Source: Microvirga arabica (lineage in GTDB: Bacteria; Pseudomonadota; Alphaproteobacteria; Rhizobiales; Beijerinckiaceae). Taken from it: a DNA stretch of 64,000 nucleotides. Every line of letters starts with the position of its first letter. The stretch's first letter is position 1. Under the pieces are notes generated by a model, which was not told where the DNA came from, ran no database searches, and saw nothing but the letters and a program-made list of their open reading frames with translations. This document shows, piece after piece, positions 25,920 to 36,648 of the stretch. A program made the translations under genes and the position numbers. Location: contig NZ_JAFBID010000013.1 of NCBI RefSeq assembly GCF_016811235.1, positions 42,651-106,650 of the forward strand. The letters are read 5' to 3'.

Positions 25920-26801
25920 ATGGAAAAACGAGCTCACATTTCAGGTTGGACGCTGCCGCTCCTGCTGATCCTTCCGCAGATGGCGATCACCGTCATCTTC
26001 TTCTACTGGCCGGCCTCGCAGGCCATCTGGCAGTCCTTCCTGCGGGAGGATGCCTTCGGCCTCGCGTCCGAATTCGTCGGTTTCGAAAATTACGCCGCGC
26101 TGTTCGAGCAGCCCGAATATTACCGGGCGATGATCACGACCGCGATCTTCTCGTCGCTGGTCGCCTTCTTTTCGCTTGCCTGCGCCCTGCTGCTGGCAAG
26201 CCAGGCCGACAAGAACATCCGCGGCGGGCACGCCTTCAAGACCCTGCTGGTCTGGCCCTACGCTGTGGCCCCTGCCATCGCGGGCGTGCTGTGGCTCTTC
26301 ATGTTTCATCCGACGCTCGGCACGCTCTCGAAGCCCATCAAGGCGACCGGCATCGACTGGAATCCGATGCTGAATGCCAACCACGCCATGACCCTCCTGG
26401 TGCTCTCCGCCACCTGGAAGCAGATCAGCTACAACTTCCTGTTCTTCCTGGCGGGCCTGCAGGCGATTCCGAAGAGCGTGATCGAGGCTGCCGCCATCGA
26501 CGGCGCCGGACCCCTGCGCCGCTTCTGGACCGTGATCTTCCCGCTCCTGTCGCCCACCACGTTCTTCCTGCTCGTTGTCAACATCGTCTACGTGTTCTTT
26601 GACACCTTCGGCATCATCGATGCGGTAACGGGCGGCGGCCCTGCCGGGCAGACCACGACCCTTGTCTACAAGGTCTATGCGGACGGCCGTCTCGGCGGCG
26701 ATCTCGGCGGCTCGGCTGCCCAGTCGGTGATCCTGATGATCATCGTGATCGCGCTCACCGCCATCCAGTTCCGTTATGTCGAGCGCAAGGTGCAGTACTG
26801 A
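25920..26801 (+). CDS. ugpA: Glycerol-3-phosphate ABC transporter permease UgpA
   Basis: 293 residues with six membrane helices. The ABC-permease EAA loop is [37 protein letters not shown] (here [18 protein letters not shown]), which contacts UgpC. The ATG at 25920 ([14 protein letters not shown]) was chosen; an upstream frame from 25830 would be inconsistent with MalF/UgpA N-termini and overlaps the intercistronic hairpin. Its stop shares one base with the ugpE start (TGATG), so the two are translationally coupled. Confidence 0.93.
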   Translation: MEKRAHISGWTLPLLLILPQMAITVIFFYWPASQAIWQSFLREDAFGLASEFVGFENYAALFEQPEYYRAMITTAIFSSLVAFFSLACALLLASQADKNIRGGHAFKTLLVWPYAVAPAIAGVLWLFMFHPTLGTLSKPIKATGIDWNPMLNANHAMTLLVLSATWKQISYNFLFFLAGLQAIPKSVIEAAAIDGAGPLRRFWTVIFPLLSPTTFFLLVVNIVYVFFDTFGIIDAVTGGGPAGQTTTLVYKVYADGRLGGDLGGSAAQSVILMIIVIALTAIQFRYVERKVQY

Positions 26802-27646
26802 TGGTCGAGAATCGTCCCTTCGCCCAATTCATGGCCTATCTGACGCTGGCCCTGGGTATCCTCGTCGTAGCCTTTCCGGTCTATCTGGCCGTCATGGCGT
26901 CCACCTTCGACACGGCGACCATCATCAACGGCAACATGCCCCTGGTGCCCGGCGATCAGGCGGCAGAGAACTACAACCGAACGCTGCTCTACGGCGGCAT
27001 GCATGCCCGCCAGCCTGTCGGCGGCATGATGTTCAACTCGATGATCATGGCGCTGGGCATCGCGATCGGGAAAATCCTGATCTCGATCCTCTCCGCCTAT
27101 GCGGTGGTGTACTTCAAGTTCCCGTTCCGCAAGACCGCGTTCTGGATCATCTTCATCACCCTGATGCTGCCCGTCGAGGTGCGCATCTACCCGACCTACA
27201 AGATCGTCGCGGATCTCGGGCTGCTCGACACCTATACGGGTCTCATCATGCCGCTCATCGCGTCGGCCACCGGCACGCTGCTCTTCCGGCAGTTCTTCAT
27301 GACGATCCCGGACGAGTTGCTTGAGGCCTCAAAAATCGACGGTGCGGGCGCGTTCCGCTTCTTCAAGGACACGCTGCTTCCGCTCTCCATGACGACGATT
27401 GCGGCGCTCTTCGTGATCCAGTTCATCTATGGCTGGAACCAGTATCTCTGGCCGCTGCTGATCACCACCAAGAGCTCGATGCAGACCATCGTCATCGGCA
27501 TCAAGATGATGATCACGACGACGGACGCGCTCACCGAGTGGAATGTCGCCATGACTACCGCCGTGCTGGCCATGCTGCCGCCGGTGCTTGTGGTGATCCT
27601 GATGCAGAGGCTCTTCGTGAAGGGTCTCGTCGAAACGGAGAAGTGA
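26801..27646 (+). CDS. ugpE: Glycerol-3-phosphate ABC transporter permease UgpE
   Basis: 281 residues, six membrane helices, MalG-like. The periplasmic loop after helix 1 holds TIINGNMPLVPGDQAAENYNRTL, and the EAA motif reads ELLEASKIDGAGAFRFFKDTLLPLS. It pairs with UgpA to form the membrane channel. The end MQRLFVKGLVETEK matches the MalG/UgpE C-terminal tail (FVKGLxxGAVK-like) that docks on the ATPase. Confidence 0.93.
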   Translation: MVENRPFAQFMAYLTLALGILVVAFPVYLAVMASTFDTATIINGNMPLVPGDQAAENYNRTLLYGGMHARQPVGGMMFNSMIMALGIAIGKILISILSAYAVVYFKFPFRKTAFWIIFITLMLPVEVRIYPTYKIVADLGLLDTYTGLIMPLIASATGTLLFRQFFMTIPDELLEASKIDGAGAFRFFKDTLLPLSMTTIAALFVIQFIYGWNQYLWPLLITTKSSMQTIVIGIKMMITTTDALTEWNVAMTTAVLAMLPPVLVVILMQRLFVKGLVETEK

Positions 27647-27663
27647 CGCGCTGAACCGCGCTT

Positions 27664-27696
27664 AGCCCTCGCGGTGAGACGCCGTGAGGGCTTCTT
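27664..27696 (+). promoter_or_regulatory. Hairpin in the ugpE-ugpC gap
   Basis: GCCCTC (27665) and GAGGGC (27685) can pair around a loop containing GCG/CGC, followed by TTCTTCTC. It may be a weak attenuator in the 120-base spacer before ugpC. Confidence 0.4.
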
Positions 27697-27766
27697 CTCG
27701 AAAAGCTTGAACGATTTTCGCCCGACGCTTTGAGCCGAGCGGGCCACGGTTAAAAGGAAGAGTACG

Positions 27767-28843
<1,077 letters not shown>

Positions 28844-28873
28844 TTACGGCTTCGGCTGGTCCACTGCGCATTA

Positions 28874-28910
28874 CAGGCCTCGGGCATGCCCCGGGGCCTT
28901 TTTTGTTTTG
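28874..28910 (+). terminator. Terminator of the ugp operon
   Basis: AGGCCTCGGG-CATG-CCCCGGGGCCT imperfect GC hairpin followed by TTTTTTGTTTT, 30 bases after the ugpC stop. Confidence 0.88.
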
Positions 28911-28926
28911 ATTAAGGAGCGCCGCT

Positions 28927-29185
28927 GTCATCCCCGGCGGCCGCAGGCCGGGAAGGGGATCCACTTACACGCTCGGTGCTATGGATTCCCTTCCCCTCCG
29001 CTGCGCTCCGGCCCTCTCCAGTCCTGACACTCTCCCCGTCATCCCCGTCCCGGACTTGATCCGGGGATCAGTTCTGGGGATCCGCGTCTTCCCTCGTGTT
29101 CCGCTTGATAGACCTCATCCTGAGGAGCAGAGGGAGACGCAAGGGATTGCAGACGTGGATGGCCGCAACAAGTGCGGCCATGACG
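28927..29185. repeat. REP mosaic, left part (includes long repeat copy C)
   Basis: 28927-29010 is copy C of the long palindrome (GTCATCCCCGGCGG...GGGATCCA...ATGGATTCCCTTCCCC), truncated at its right end compared with copies A and B. It is followed by a GTCATCCCC...GGGGATC palindrome (29038-29070), one CCTCATCCTGAGGAG arm (29113-29127) and a GGCCGCAACAAGTGCGGCC hairpin (29161-29179). No convincing ORF is present. Confidence 0.8.
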
Positions 29186-29218
29186 AGCAGGGGGCGCGTG
29201 CATGTTCTCACTTTGTTC

Positions 29219-29247
29219 TTGACTGTTGCTGCAAGCTCGGCTATAAG
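29219..29247 (+). promoter_or_regulatory. Strong sigma-70-type promoter without a following gene
   Basis: TTGACT (29219-29224), exactly 17 bases, then TATAAG (29242-29247); extended by C on both boxes (CTTGAC...CTATAAG), which is the alphaproteobacterial housekeeping consensus. Transcription would start near 29255. The next annotated gene on this strand begins 670 bases later. Confidence 0.65.
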
Positions 29248-29254
29248 GTTGCGT

Positions 29255-29490
29255 AGACCTGCCTCTGTCGGGGGGCGCGCTCGCGAGGCGTCGCAGTGTG
29301 GAGGCAGGCACGGTCTCGCAGGCTTGCCTCGCAAGCGGGTCTGGCGGGAGGCCCAGGCTGTGGGCCGGTGGTCGGAATCGGTCTCAGGCCCCCGTCGAGC
29401 AGACGGACCCCGCCTGAGGCGGTCACCGGGCTGGCCTCGCTTGTCCTCCTAAAGAAGCCGTGCGCGAAGAGGCATTCCGGCTCTTCCCTT
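29255..29490 (+). ncRNA. Candidate structured non-coding RNA
   Basis: Immediately after the predicted start point, CCTGCCTC (29258) pairs with GAGGCAGG (29301). The next stretch folds into a long rod: TCTCGCAGGCTT (29314) with AAGCCGTGCGCGA (29455), CAAGCG (29332) with CGCTTG (29438), CTCAGGC (29383) with GCCTGAG (29412), and a tip CCGTC-GAGCA-GACGG (29392-29406). A side hairpin GGCCCA/TGGGCC lies at 29350-29366. A weak GAAGAG/CTCTTC hairpin near 29466-29486 could mark the 3' end. The rod recalls 6S RNA in outline, but I could not match any known family, and the genomic context is not that of ssrS. Confidence 0.4.
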
Positions 29491-29598
29491 TCACCATTCA
29501 TCATCGAGCCGGGCTGCCTGTCGCGCCACCCTCGATCCTACCCACAGGCTCGCAGCTCACGCTGCGGGCCACACGGTGCTGGCTCTTTGACAGAGACC

Positions 29599-29842
29599 GT
29601 CATCCCGGACGGCAAAGCCGATCCGGGATCGCGCAAACTAGCCTGGCACTGTTATCCCGGGGCGGCTTCAGCCGAGCCCGGGATCCAGAAGCCGACGGTG
29701 CCGGACAAGGCGCGACGCTGATCGCCTTTCCTGAGATGTCGGCGGTTCTGGATCTCCCCGCCTGCGCGGGGATGACAAGGTTGAGGTTCAGGCGCTTCAT
29801 TCGGAAAGCGGTCCCGGATCGGCTTGCGCCGTCCGGGATGAC
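29599..29842. repeat. REP mosaic, right part
   Basis: Four successive short palindromes: GTCATCCCGGAC...GATCCGGGAT (29599-29629), GTTATCCCGGGGC...GAGCCCGGGATCC (29651-29686), CTCCCCGCCTGCGCGGGGATGAC (29754-29776) and GTCCCGGATC...GTCCGGGATGAC (29811-29842). They lie just upstream of the HutH gene, all variants of one GTCAT(C/N)CC(C/G)GG hairpin type. Confidence 0.75.
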
Positions 29843-29924
29843 GCTGAGAAGCAGCGCCGCGACGCAGCGGTTGCACCGCATCCGAACCCCCGGTATCCCT
29901 TTAGGTTCAACGTGAGGAACAGCG

Positions 29925-31556
29925 ATGACGGTCAAGCTCGACGGGGCCACTCTCGGCATTCAGGACGTGGTGCGCGTGGCGCGCCGCGATGCTCAGGGGG
30001 CCTACGCGCAGGCGGCCTTGGCTTCCGAGGCGCGTGAGCGGATTGCCGCGACGCGGGATTACATCGACCGCACCTGGATGCATGACGACGCGCCGCTCAT
30101 GTATGCCTTCAACACCGGCGTCGGCCTGTTCAAGGACCAGCGCGTGCTGATCTCCGACATGGCGGCGTACCAGCGCAAGACCGTCTATGCGCACGCCACC
30201 GGCGTCGGCGAGCCCTTTGCCGAGGATGTGACGCGCGCCATGATGCTCCTGCGCGCCAACGCCTTCGCGTCCAATTATTCCGGCCCACGGGTCGAGCTTG
30301 TCGAGCGGCTCATCGCCTTCATCAATGCGGGCCTGCATCCGGTGATCCCGCAGAAAGGGTCCGTCGGCGCCTCGGGTGATCTCGCGCCGCTGGCGCACAT
30401 GGCCGGTGCGGTCTGCGGCTTCGACGAGGCCGACATGATCTATCAGGGCCGCGTCATGCCGGCGCGTGACGCCATTCGTCTCGCGGGCTTCGATCCCGAT
30501 TTCGAGCTCGGGGCGAAGGACGCCTCCGCGCTCATCAACGGCTCGACCACGTCGCTGGCGCTCGGTGCTCTCGCCACCCACGATGCACGCCGCCTGCTCA
30601 AGCATGCCGATATCGCCATGTGCCTGTCGCTGGAAGCGATGCGCGGCGAGCTGGCTGCCTTCGATCCCCGCGTGCACAAGGCCCGTCCACACCCCGGCCA
30701 GGCCAAGGTCGCGCGCAATCTCCTGCGCATCCTCGACGGCACGAAGCGCTGCTCGCAATCGGCCCGCGACATCGTCTTTCCCGACGAGCCGCGCCAGCCC
30801 GGCCAGCCCGCATCGCCCCGCGTGCAGGACGTCTATTCCCTGCGCTGCACGCCGCAGGTTCATGGGCCTGTCATCGAGGCGGTGGAGTATGTGGAGCGCA
30901 TCATCGGCACCGAGATGAACTCCGCTACCGACAACCCGCTCATCTTCGACGACGGGCAGGGTGGCTACGTGTCGATCTCGGGCGGGCATTTCCACGGGCA
31001 GTACATGGCGCAGGCCATGGATTTTCTGGCCATCGCCATGGCGGATCTCGGCACCATCTCCGAGCGGCGGCTTGCACGCCTCGTCGATCCCACCATGTCC
31101 TACGGGCTGCCGCGCAACCTGCTCGCGGGCAAGCGCGGGCTCAACACGGGCTTTGCCACCGTGCAGTGCTCCATGTCGGCGCTGGTCATGGAAAACCGCG
31201 GGCTTGCGACGCCCGGCTCGGTGGACTCGATCCCGGGCAAGTCCAACGCTGAGGATCACATCTCCAACTCCACCTGGTGCGGCCGGAAAGCCCGCACAAT
31301 CGTGGAGAACGTAGAGCAGATCGTGGCGGGCGAGTTGCTGATGGCAGCCCAGGCGCTGACGCTGGTCGAGCCGCTCGCGGGCGACTATCCGCTGGGCAAG
31401 GGCTCGCGTGCCGCCATGGAAGCGATCCGTGCCGTCATTCCGCCGGCGCTCGAGGGCGACCGCTGGTACGCAACCGAGATGCGCCAGGCCCTTGAGCTCG
31501 TGCGCTCCGGCGCTGTCGTCGAGGCGGTTGAGGGCGCCATCGGCGAGCTGGAATAA
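29925..31556 (+). CDS. hutH: Histidine ammonia-lyase family protein
   Basis: 543 residues of the MIO-dependent aromatic amino acid ammonia-lyase family. The Ala-Ser-Gly that cyclises to MIO is A149-S150-G151 (GSVGASGDLAPLAHMAG). The substrate loop reads MYAFNTGVGLFKDQ, and QRKTVYAHATGVGEPF keeps the HAL/TAL-type His. GSVDSIPGKSNAEDHISNS retains the Glu-Asp-His expected in histidine lyases rather than the Gln of phenylalanine lyases. Product from histidine would be urocanate plus ammonia. No hutU, hutI, hutG or hutC lies nearby and the protein is somewhat longer than typical HutH (about 510), so substrate is less certain than family. Confidence 0.85.
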   Translation: MTVKLDGATLGIQDVVRVARRDAQGAYAQAALASEARERIAATRDYIDRTWMHDDAPLMYAFNTGVGLFKDQRVLISDMAAYQRKTVYAHATGVGEPFAEDVTRAMMLLRANAFASNYSGPRVELVERLIAFINAGLHPVIPQKGSVGASGDLAPLAHMAGAVCGFDEADMIYQGRVMPARDAIRLAGFDPDFELGAKDASALINGSTTSLALGALATHDARRLLKHADIAMCLSLEAMRGELAAFDPRVHKARPHPGQAKVARNLLRILDGTKRCSQSARDIVFPDEPRQPGQPASPRVQDVYSLRCTPQVHGPVIEAVEYVERIIGTEMNSATDNPLIFDDGQGGYVSISGGHFHGQYMAQAMDFLAIAMADLGTISERRLARLVDPTMSYGLPRNLLAGKRGLNTGFATVQCSMSALVMENRGLATPGSVDSIPGKSNAEDHISNSTWCGRKARTIVENVEQIVAGELLMAAQALTLVEPLAGDYPLGKGSRAAMEAIRAVIPPALEGDRWYATEMRQALELVRSGAVVEAVEGAIGELE

Positions 31557-31558
31557 GC

Positions 31559-31592
31559 AAAAAGGCCCGGGATGACCGGGCCTTTGATTTTT
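31559..31592. terminator. Bidirectional terminator between hutH and the convergent small gene
   Basis: Perfect 10-bp stem AAAGGCCCGG / CCGGGCCTTT with loop GATGA, followed by GATTTTT on the plus strand and by TTT on the minus strand. Confidence 0.88.
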
Positions 31593-31606
31593 GGAGGCGA
31601 TGCTGA

Positions 31607-31912
31607 TCAGCGGCAGCGTCGCACCGTGCGGTAGACCACATTGCCGTTCGGGCGCACGATGCGCTCGCGGATGGTGCGGCAGCGATCCACCCGGCGCTGC
31701 CAGGCGGGGACTCCGCACCGGCGCACGGTGCGGTAGACCACGCGGCCGTTGGGGCGCACGGTGCGGATGCGGCGCGTCACGCATTGCACATTGTCCACCA
31801 GCGACGGCGCCTGAATCTGCTCAGGGCTGAAGCGCGCATGAGCCTCCTGTGGGGCGGCGAAGAGGCCTGCACCGAAAACAAGAGCGAAAGCGGGGAGAAT
31901 GATGGCGCGCAT
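31607..31912 (-). CDS. Small secreted arginine-rich repeat protein
   Basis: 101 residues from the ATG at 31912, which gives a clean signal peptide (MRAIILPAFALVFGAGLFAAPQEAHA). The mature 75 residues contain two near-identical units, RIRTVRPNGRVVYRTVRRC and RERIVRPNGNVVYRTVRRC, separated by about 20 residues. Each ends in Cys, with further Cys at QCVTRR and RCGVPA/DRCRTI. Very basic (many Arg), probably a disulfide-bonded periplasmic or secreted protein. I do not recognise a characterised family. Confidence 0.75.
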   Translation of the reverse strand: MRAIILPAFALVFGAGLFAAPQEAHARFSPEQIQAPSLVDNVQCVTRRIRTVRPNGRVVYRTVRRCGVPAWQRRVDRCRTIRERIVRPNGNVVYRTVRRCR

Positions 31913-31984
31913 GATCCATTCCTTATCGTTGGAGGAGGGGGCTGACGACAACGACAGGTCTATGGCATGGTTCCTGAAGCCGGA

Positions 31985-32509
31985 ATGAACCTCATGTTGT
32001 CACGCGTTGCAATTCGCCCCGTTCAAGCCTCGGACGGCGCCGAGCTGGTAGCGGCCAACCTCGCCAGCATCGCCCTGCACGAGCCCTGGGTGTCGCCCTG
32101 CCGCAATCATGCGAGCTTTCTCGGTTATCTCACCCGCTGCGATGGCGAGCGCTCCATGGGGTTCATCGCCCGCGAGCGGGAGAGCGGACGAATCGTCGGG
32201 GTGGTGAACCTGAGCGAGATCGTGCGTAACTTCTTCCAGAGCGCCTATATGGGCTATTACGGCACGACCGGGATGAACGGGCGCGGGCTGATGCGGGAGG
32301 CCGTGGGCCTCGTCGTCACGCACGCCTTTCGCGATCTCGGGCTGCATCGCGTGGAGGCGAACATCCAGCCTGCGAACCAGCCCTCTCGCGCCCTCGTGCA
32401 GCGGCTCGGCTTCCGCCAGGAGGGCTTCTCGCCGCGGTATCTCAAGATCAACGGCGAGTGGCGCGATCACGAACGCTGGGCGGTGCTGGCGGACGAGTGG
32501 AAGGGCTGA
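31985..32509 (+). CDS. GNAT acetyltransferase (RimJ/RimL type)
   Basis: 174 residues. The acetyl-CoA pyrophosphate loop appears as GMNGRGLMREAVGLVVTHAF, preceded by FFQSAYMGYYG and followed by LGLHRVEANIQPANQPSRALVQRLGFRQEGFSPRYLKINGEWRDHERWAVL, the classic RimJ/RimL ending. It likely acetylates a protein N-terminus or a small amine. The start is uncertain: ATG codons at 31967, 31985 and 31994 are in frame; 31985 is used here. Confidence 0.85.
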   Translation: MNLMLSRVAIRPVQASDGAELVAANLASIALHEPWVSPCRNHASFLGYLTRCDGERSMGFIARERESGRIVGVVNLSEIVRNFFQSAYMGYYGTTGMNGRGLMREAVGLVVTHAFRDLGLHRVEANIQPANQPSRALVQRLGFRQEGFSPRYLKINGEWRDHERWAVLADEWKG

Positions 32510-32512
32510 TGT

Positions 32513-32953
32513 TCAGATCTTGGGGGCGAGCTTCTTCTGCAGGAAGAAGCGGCTGCTGCCGACCGGATAATCCTTGAGCTCACCGAAGATCTCATAGCCC
32601 AGGCGTTGGTAGAGGGTGAGTGCCTGCGGGTTCATCGTATCGAGCCATGCTGAATGATAATCGCGGCGCTTTGCTTCCTCCTCGGCCATGGCAATCAGTT
32701 GCGTGGCAAGCCCCATGCCTCTGAAAGACTCGGGCACGAAGATCAGCTCGATGGCAAGCCAGCCGCCTGCCGTTCGGCCGCAGAGGCCGCCGACAGGCTC
32801 ATTGCGTTCCGGATCACGGATTTCAATCGCGAGATCCTGGCCGGGCGGATGATTGGCAAAAAGCGTTCTGTTGAATCTGCGCACGCCTTCAAGGACGACT
32901 TTCTGGAGCGCGGAGTCGTCCTCGACGAACGCGAGTGTGGGCACTTGTGTCAT
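32513..32953 (-). CDS. GNAT-family acetyltransferase
   Basis: 146 residues. Core motifs are AIELIFVPESFRGMGLATQLIAMAEEEAKRRDYHSAWLDTMNPQALTLYQRLGYEIFGELKDYPVG: the R-G-M-G-L-A acetyl-CoA loop and the C-terminal LYQRLGYE. The start at 32953 (MTQVPTLAF) excludes a longer Arg-rich read-through from 33118 that would overlap the amidohydrolase gene. It is convergent with the RimL-type gene (3-base gap) and lies 10 bases downstream of the amidohydrolase stop, so it is probably cotranscribed with it. Confidence 0.85.
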   Translation of the reverse strand: MTQVPTLAFVEDDSALQKVVLEGVRRFNRTLFANHPPGQDLAIEIRDPERNEPVGGLCGRTAGGWLAIELIFVPESFRGMGLATQLIAMAEEEAKRRDYHSAWLDTMNPQALTLYQRLGYEIFGELKDYPVGSSRFFLQKKLAPKI

Positions 32954-32963
32954 CGATTGAGTC

Positions 32964-34202
32964 TCACGCAGTGATCTGCTTGACCGCCGCGAGCAGCACC
33001 CGCGCTGCCGCATCCGCATCCTCGACCGTGATCGATTCCGCCGGGTTGTGGCTGATGCCGCCTTTGCAACGCACGAAGAGCATGGCGGACGGGCAGAGAT
33101 TGGCCATCGCCACCGCATCGTGGCCCGCGCCGGAAGCGAGATGAAGCGGCTCGATGCCGAGGCCCCGCACGGCGGCCTCCAGCTGCTCGATCAGGTCTTT
33201 GTCCATGGGCGTGGCGGGCGAATCCATGAACGGCTCGATGACGAGTTCGACGCCGCGCCTTTGCGCGGCCGCTTGGCACTCGGCCATGATGTCCTGCACC
33301 ATGGCCTCGCGCACCGCATCGTCCGGCGCTCTGGCATCGAGGGTGAAGTCGACGCGCGCAGGAATGACGTTGATCGCGCCGGGCTGCACCTGGGCCACGC
33401 CCACGGTCGCCACCGTGTCGGTGCGCGTGGAGCCGGCCCTCTCCACGATGCCGATCATCTCGGCCACAGCGGCCAATGCATCGCGGCGCATGGTCATCGG
33501 CACGGTGCCAGCGTGGCCTGCCTCGCCGATCAGGTGAGCCCGAGCCCGGGTAATTCCGTTGATGGCGGACACGATGCCGACCGGCAGGTCCTGCGCCTCA
33601 AGCTGCGGGCCCTGCTCGATATGGACCTCGAGATAGCCAAGAGTGCGCGCCGGATCGCGGGCCAGCGCCACAGCACCGTCCGGATCGCCCCCGAAGGCGA
33701 TCAGAGCATCGCGCAGTGCGATGCCGTCCTGATCCCGCCCGTCGAGCCATGCCGGGTTGAAGCGGCCGGCAAGCGCCTGGGAGGTTGAGAGATTGGTCGG
33801 GAAACGCACGTTCTCCTCGTCGCCGAAGGCCACGATCTCGATCGGACAGGAAGGCTTGATCCCCTGTTGCTTCAAGGCCTCGACCACGGCGATGCCGAGC
33901 ACGACGCCGAGATTGCCGTCATAGCGACCGGCATCGACGACGGAGTCGATATGTGAGCCGATGAGGAGGGCGGGCGCGTTGGAGTCGGTCCCCTCCATGC
34001 GGCCGATCACCGAACCGAGGGCATCGATATGCGCATCGAGCCCTGCCGCCTGCATCAGGCCGAGCGTTGCTTCGGCAGCCTTGCGATGCGCGGTCGACAG
34101 ATAGAGCCGCGTGATGCGGCCGGGCTCGTCCGTATGCTGGGCGAGGTCTTCGATCATCGCCATCACGCGATGGCCGAGGGTGAGATCGGTGGCGTTTGTC
34201 AT
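32964..34202 (-). CDS. Allantoate amidohydrolase / N-carbamoyl-L-amino acid hydrolase
   Basis: 412 residues of the M20 zinc (or Mn) carbamoylase/AllC subfamily. Metal-site motifs are IGSHIDSVVDAGRYDGNLGV, AFGDEENVRFPTNLSTSQALAG, YLEVHIEQGPQLEA and the lid/dimer segment GEAGHAGTVPMTMRRDAL; SGAGHDAVAMANLCPSAMLFVRCKGGISHNPAE closes the second metal site. These enzymes hydrolyse N-carbamoyl amino acids, ureidoglycolate or allantoate to release ammonia and CO2. No purine or hydantoin genes adjoin, so which substrate applies is unknown. The start at 34202 was chosen because the longer ORF begins in a repeat. Confidence 0.88.
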   Translation of the reverse strand: MTNATDLTLGHRVMAMIEDLAQHTDEPGRITRLYLSTAHRKAAEATLGLMQAAGLDAHIDALGSVIGRMEGTDSNAPALLIGSHIDSVVDAGRYDGNLGVVLGIAVVEALKQQGIKPSCPIEIVAFGDEENVRFPTNLSTSQALAGRFNPAWLDGRDQDGIALRDALIAFGGDPDGAVALARDPARTLGYLEVHIEQGPQLEAQDLPVGIVSAINGITRARAHLIGEAGHAGTVPMTMRRDALAAVAEMIGIVERAGSTRTDTVATVGVAQVQPGAINVIPARVDFTLDARAPDDAVREAMVQDIMAECQAAAQRRGVELVIEPFMDSPATPMDKDLIEQLEAAVRGLGIEPLHLASGAGHDAVAMANLCPSAMLFVRCKGGISHNPAESITVEDADAAARVLLAAVKQITA

Positions 34203-34275
34203 AGGCCTGAGAGTTTCAGGAACCGGACCGCTTCGCAAGGGGAGGTGGGCCGGATCCAGAGCATTCACCTCCGTC

Positions 34276-34363
34276 GTCATCACCGGCCTTGTGCCGGTGA
34301 TCCCGATCAAAAGAGTGCGGCGCTTTACAGAAGCGGGATGACCGGGACAAGCCCGGCCATGAC
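34276..34363. repeat. Two REP-like palindromes
   Basis: GTCATCACCGGCC-TTGT-GCCGGTGATC (34276-34302) and GGGATGACCGGGACAAGC followed by CCGGCCATGAC (34334-34363). They fill the gap between the amidohydrolase start and the FNR stop. Confidence 0.7.
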
Positions 34364-34386
34364 AGCTGGAGTTCGTACAGAAAACC

Positions 34387-35815
<1,429 letters not shown>

Positions 35816-35934
35816 GAAGCGGGAATTCCTTCGTGCGGATTCTGGGATGGGGCGCAGGAGGGTGCGCCGGATGGGCTGGATATCGGACTTTCAGTCCGCT
35901 CCGTCAATGGTTTAAGGCCCCGTTTGTTTCGGGC

Positions 35935-36648
35935 TTAGACCCCCAGGGTCTCCGCCCTCAGGGTCTCGTTCGCCATAAGCTCAGCCATGGAGCCCTGGAA
36001 GCGGATTTCGCCGCGTTCGATGACGCACGCCCGGTCGCTGATGCCCGCCGCAAAGGCCCAGTTCTGCTCGGACAGCAGCACGGCCACGCCTTCCGCCTTC
36101 ATGGCCCTGATCGCCTCGGCCATCATCTGGACGATCACCGGGGCGATGCCCTCGGAGGGCTCGTCGAGCAGGATCGCATCCGGGTTGCCCATGAGGGTGC
36201 GGGCAATCGCCAGCATCTGCTGCTCGCCGCCGGACATCTGGCTGCCTCGCCGGCCGCGCATCTCGGCGAGGTTCGGAAAGAGCCGGAAGAGCCGCTCCGG
36301 CGTCCAAGGGGACCGGCCGGAGCCGGCCGGCCGGCGGCCTGTCTCCAGGTTTTCCTCGACGGTGAGATCGGTGAAGATGCGCCGGTCCTCGGGCACGTAG
36401 CCCAGGCCCAGCCGGGCGATCTTGTAGGTGGGCAGCTTGCCTAAGGAATGTCCCTTGAAGGTGGCCTGCCTGGCCGAGGCCGAAACCAGTCCCATGATCG
36501 CCTTCAAGGCGGTGGTCTTGCCAGCCCCATTGCGCCCGACCAGGGCCATGACCTCGCCGGCCTGGAGCCGGAAGGTGAGGTTGAACAGCACTTGGGCACG
36601 GCCATAGAAGGCACAGAGATCCCAGACCTCGAGAAGCGGCGCATTCAT
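35935..36648 (-). CDS. livF: Branched-chain/amide-type ABC transporter ATPase (LivF-like)
   Basis: 237 residues: Walker A GRNGAGKTTALKA, signature QMSGGEQQMLAIARTL, Walker B AILLDEPSEGIAP, switch LLSEQN. LivF typically reads EQN at this point, as here. It overlaps the LivG stop/start by 4 bases, and is the last gene of the operon. Energises uptake through the fused permease. Confidence 0.92.
   Translation of the reverse strand: MNAPLLEVWDLCAFYGRAQVLFNLTFRLQAGEVMALVGRNGAGKTTALKAIMGLVSASARQATFKGHSLGKLPTYKIARLGLGYVPEDRRIFTDLTVEENLETGRRPAGSGRSPWTPERLFRLFPNLAEMRGRRGSQMSGGEQQMLAIARTLMGNPDAILLDEPSEGIAPVIVQMMAEAIRAMKAEGVAVLLSEQNWAFAAGISDRACVIERGEIRFQGSMAELMANETLRAETLGV

Noticed and set aside
29255..29490. 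Identity of the candidate ncRNA as 6S, SRP, tmRNA or RNase P RNA
   Set aside because: None of the conserved sequence blocks of SRP, tmRNA or RNase P RNA were seen, and the locus lacks the zapA/5-FCL neighbours usual for 6S; only the rod shape is similar.
29241..29721. Open frames of 87-141 codons on both strands in the 1 kb gap upstream of hutH
   Set aside because: They run through palindromic repeats and the rod-forming RNA region, are Arg/Pro-rich, lack Shine-Dalgarno sites and look like repeat translations.
31985..32953. GNAT genes as the YjhQ-type antitoxin of yjhX
   Set aside because: They lie 15 kb away, face each other, and one is clearly RimJ/RimL-type; there is no sign of linkage to yjhX.
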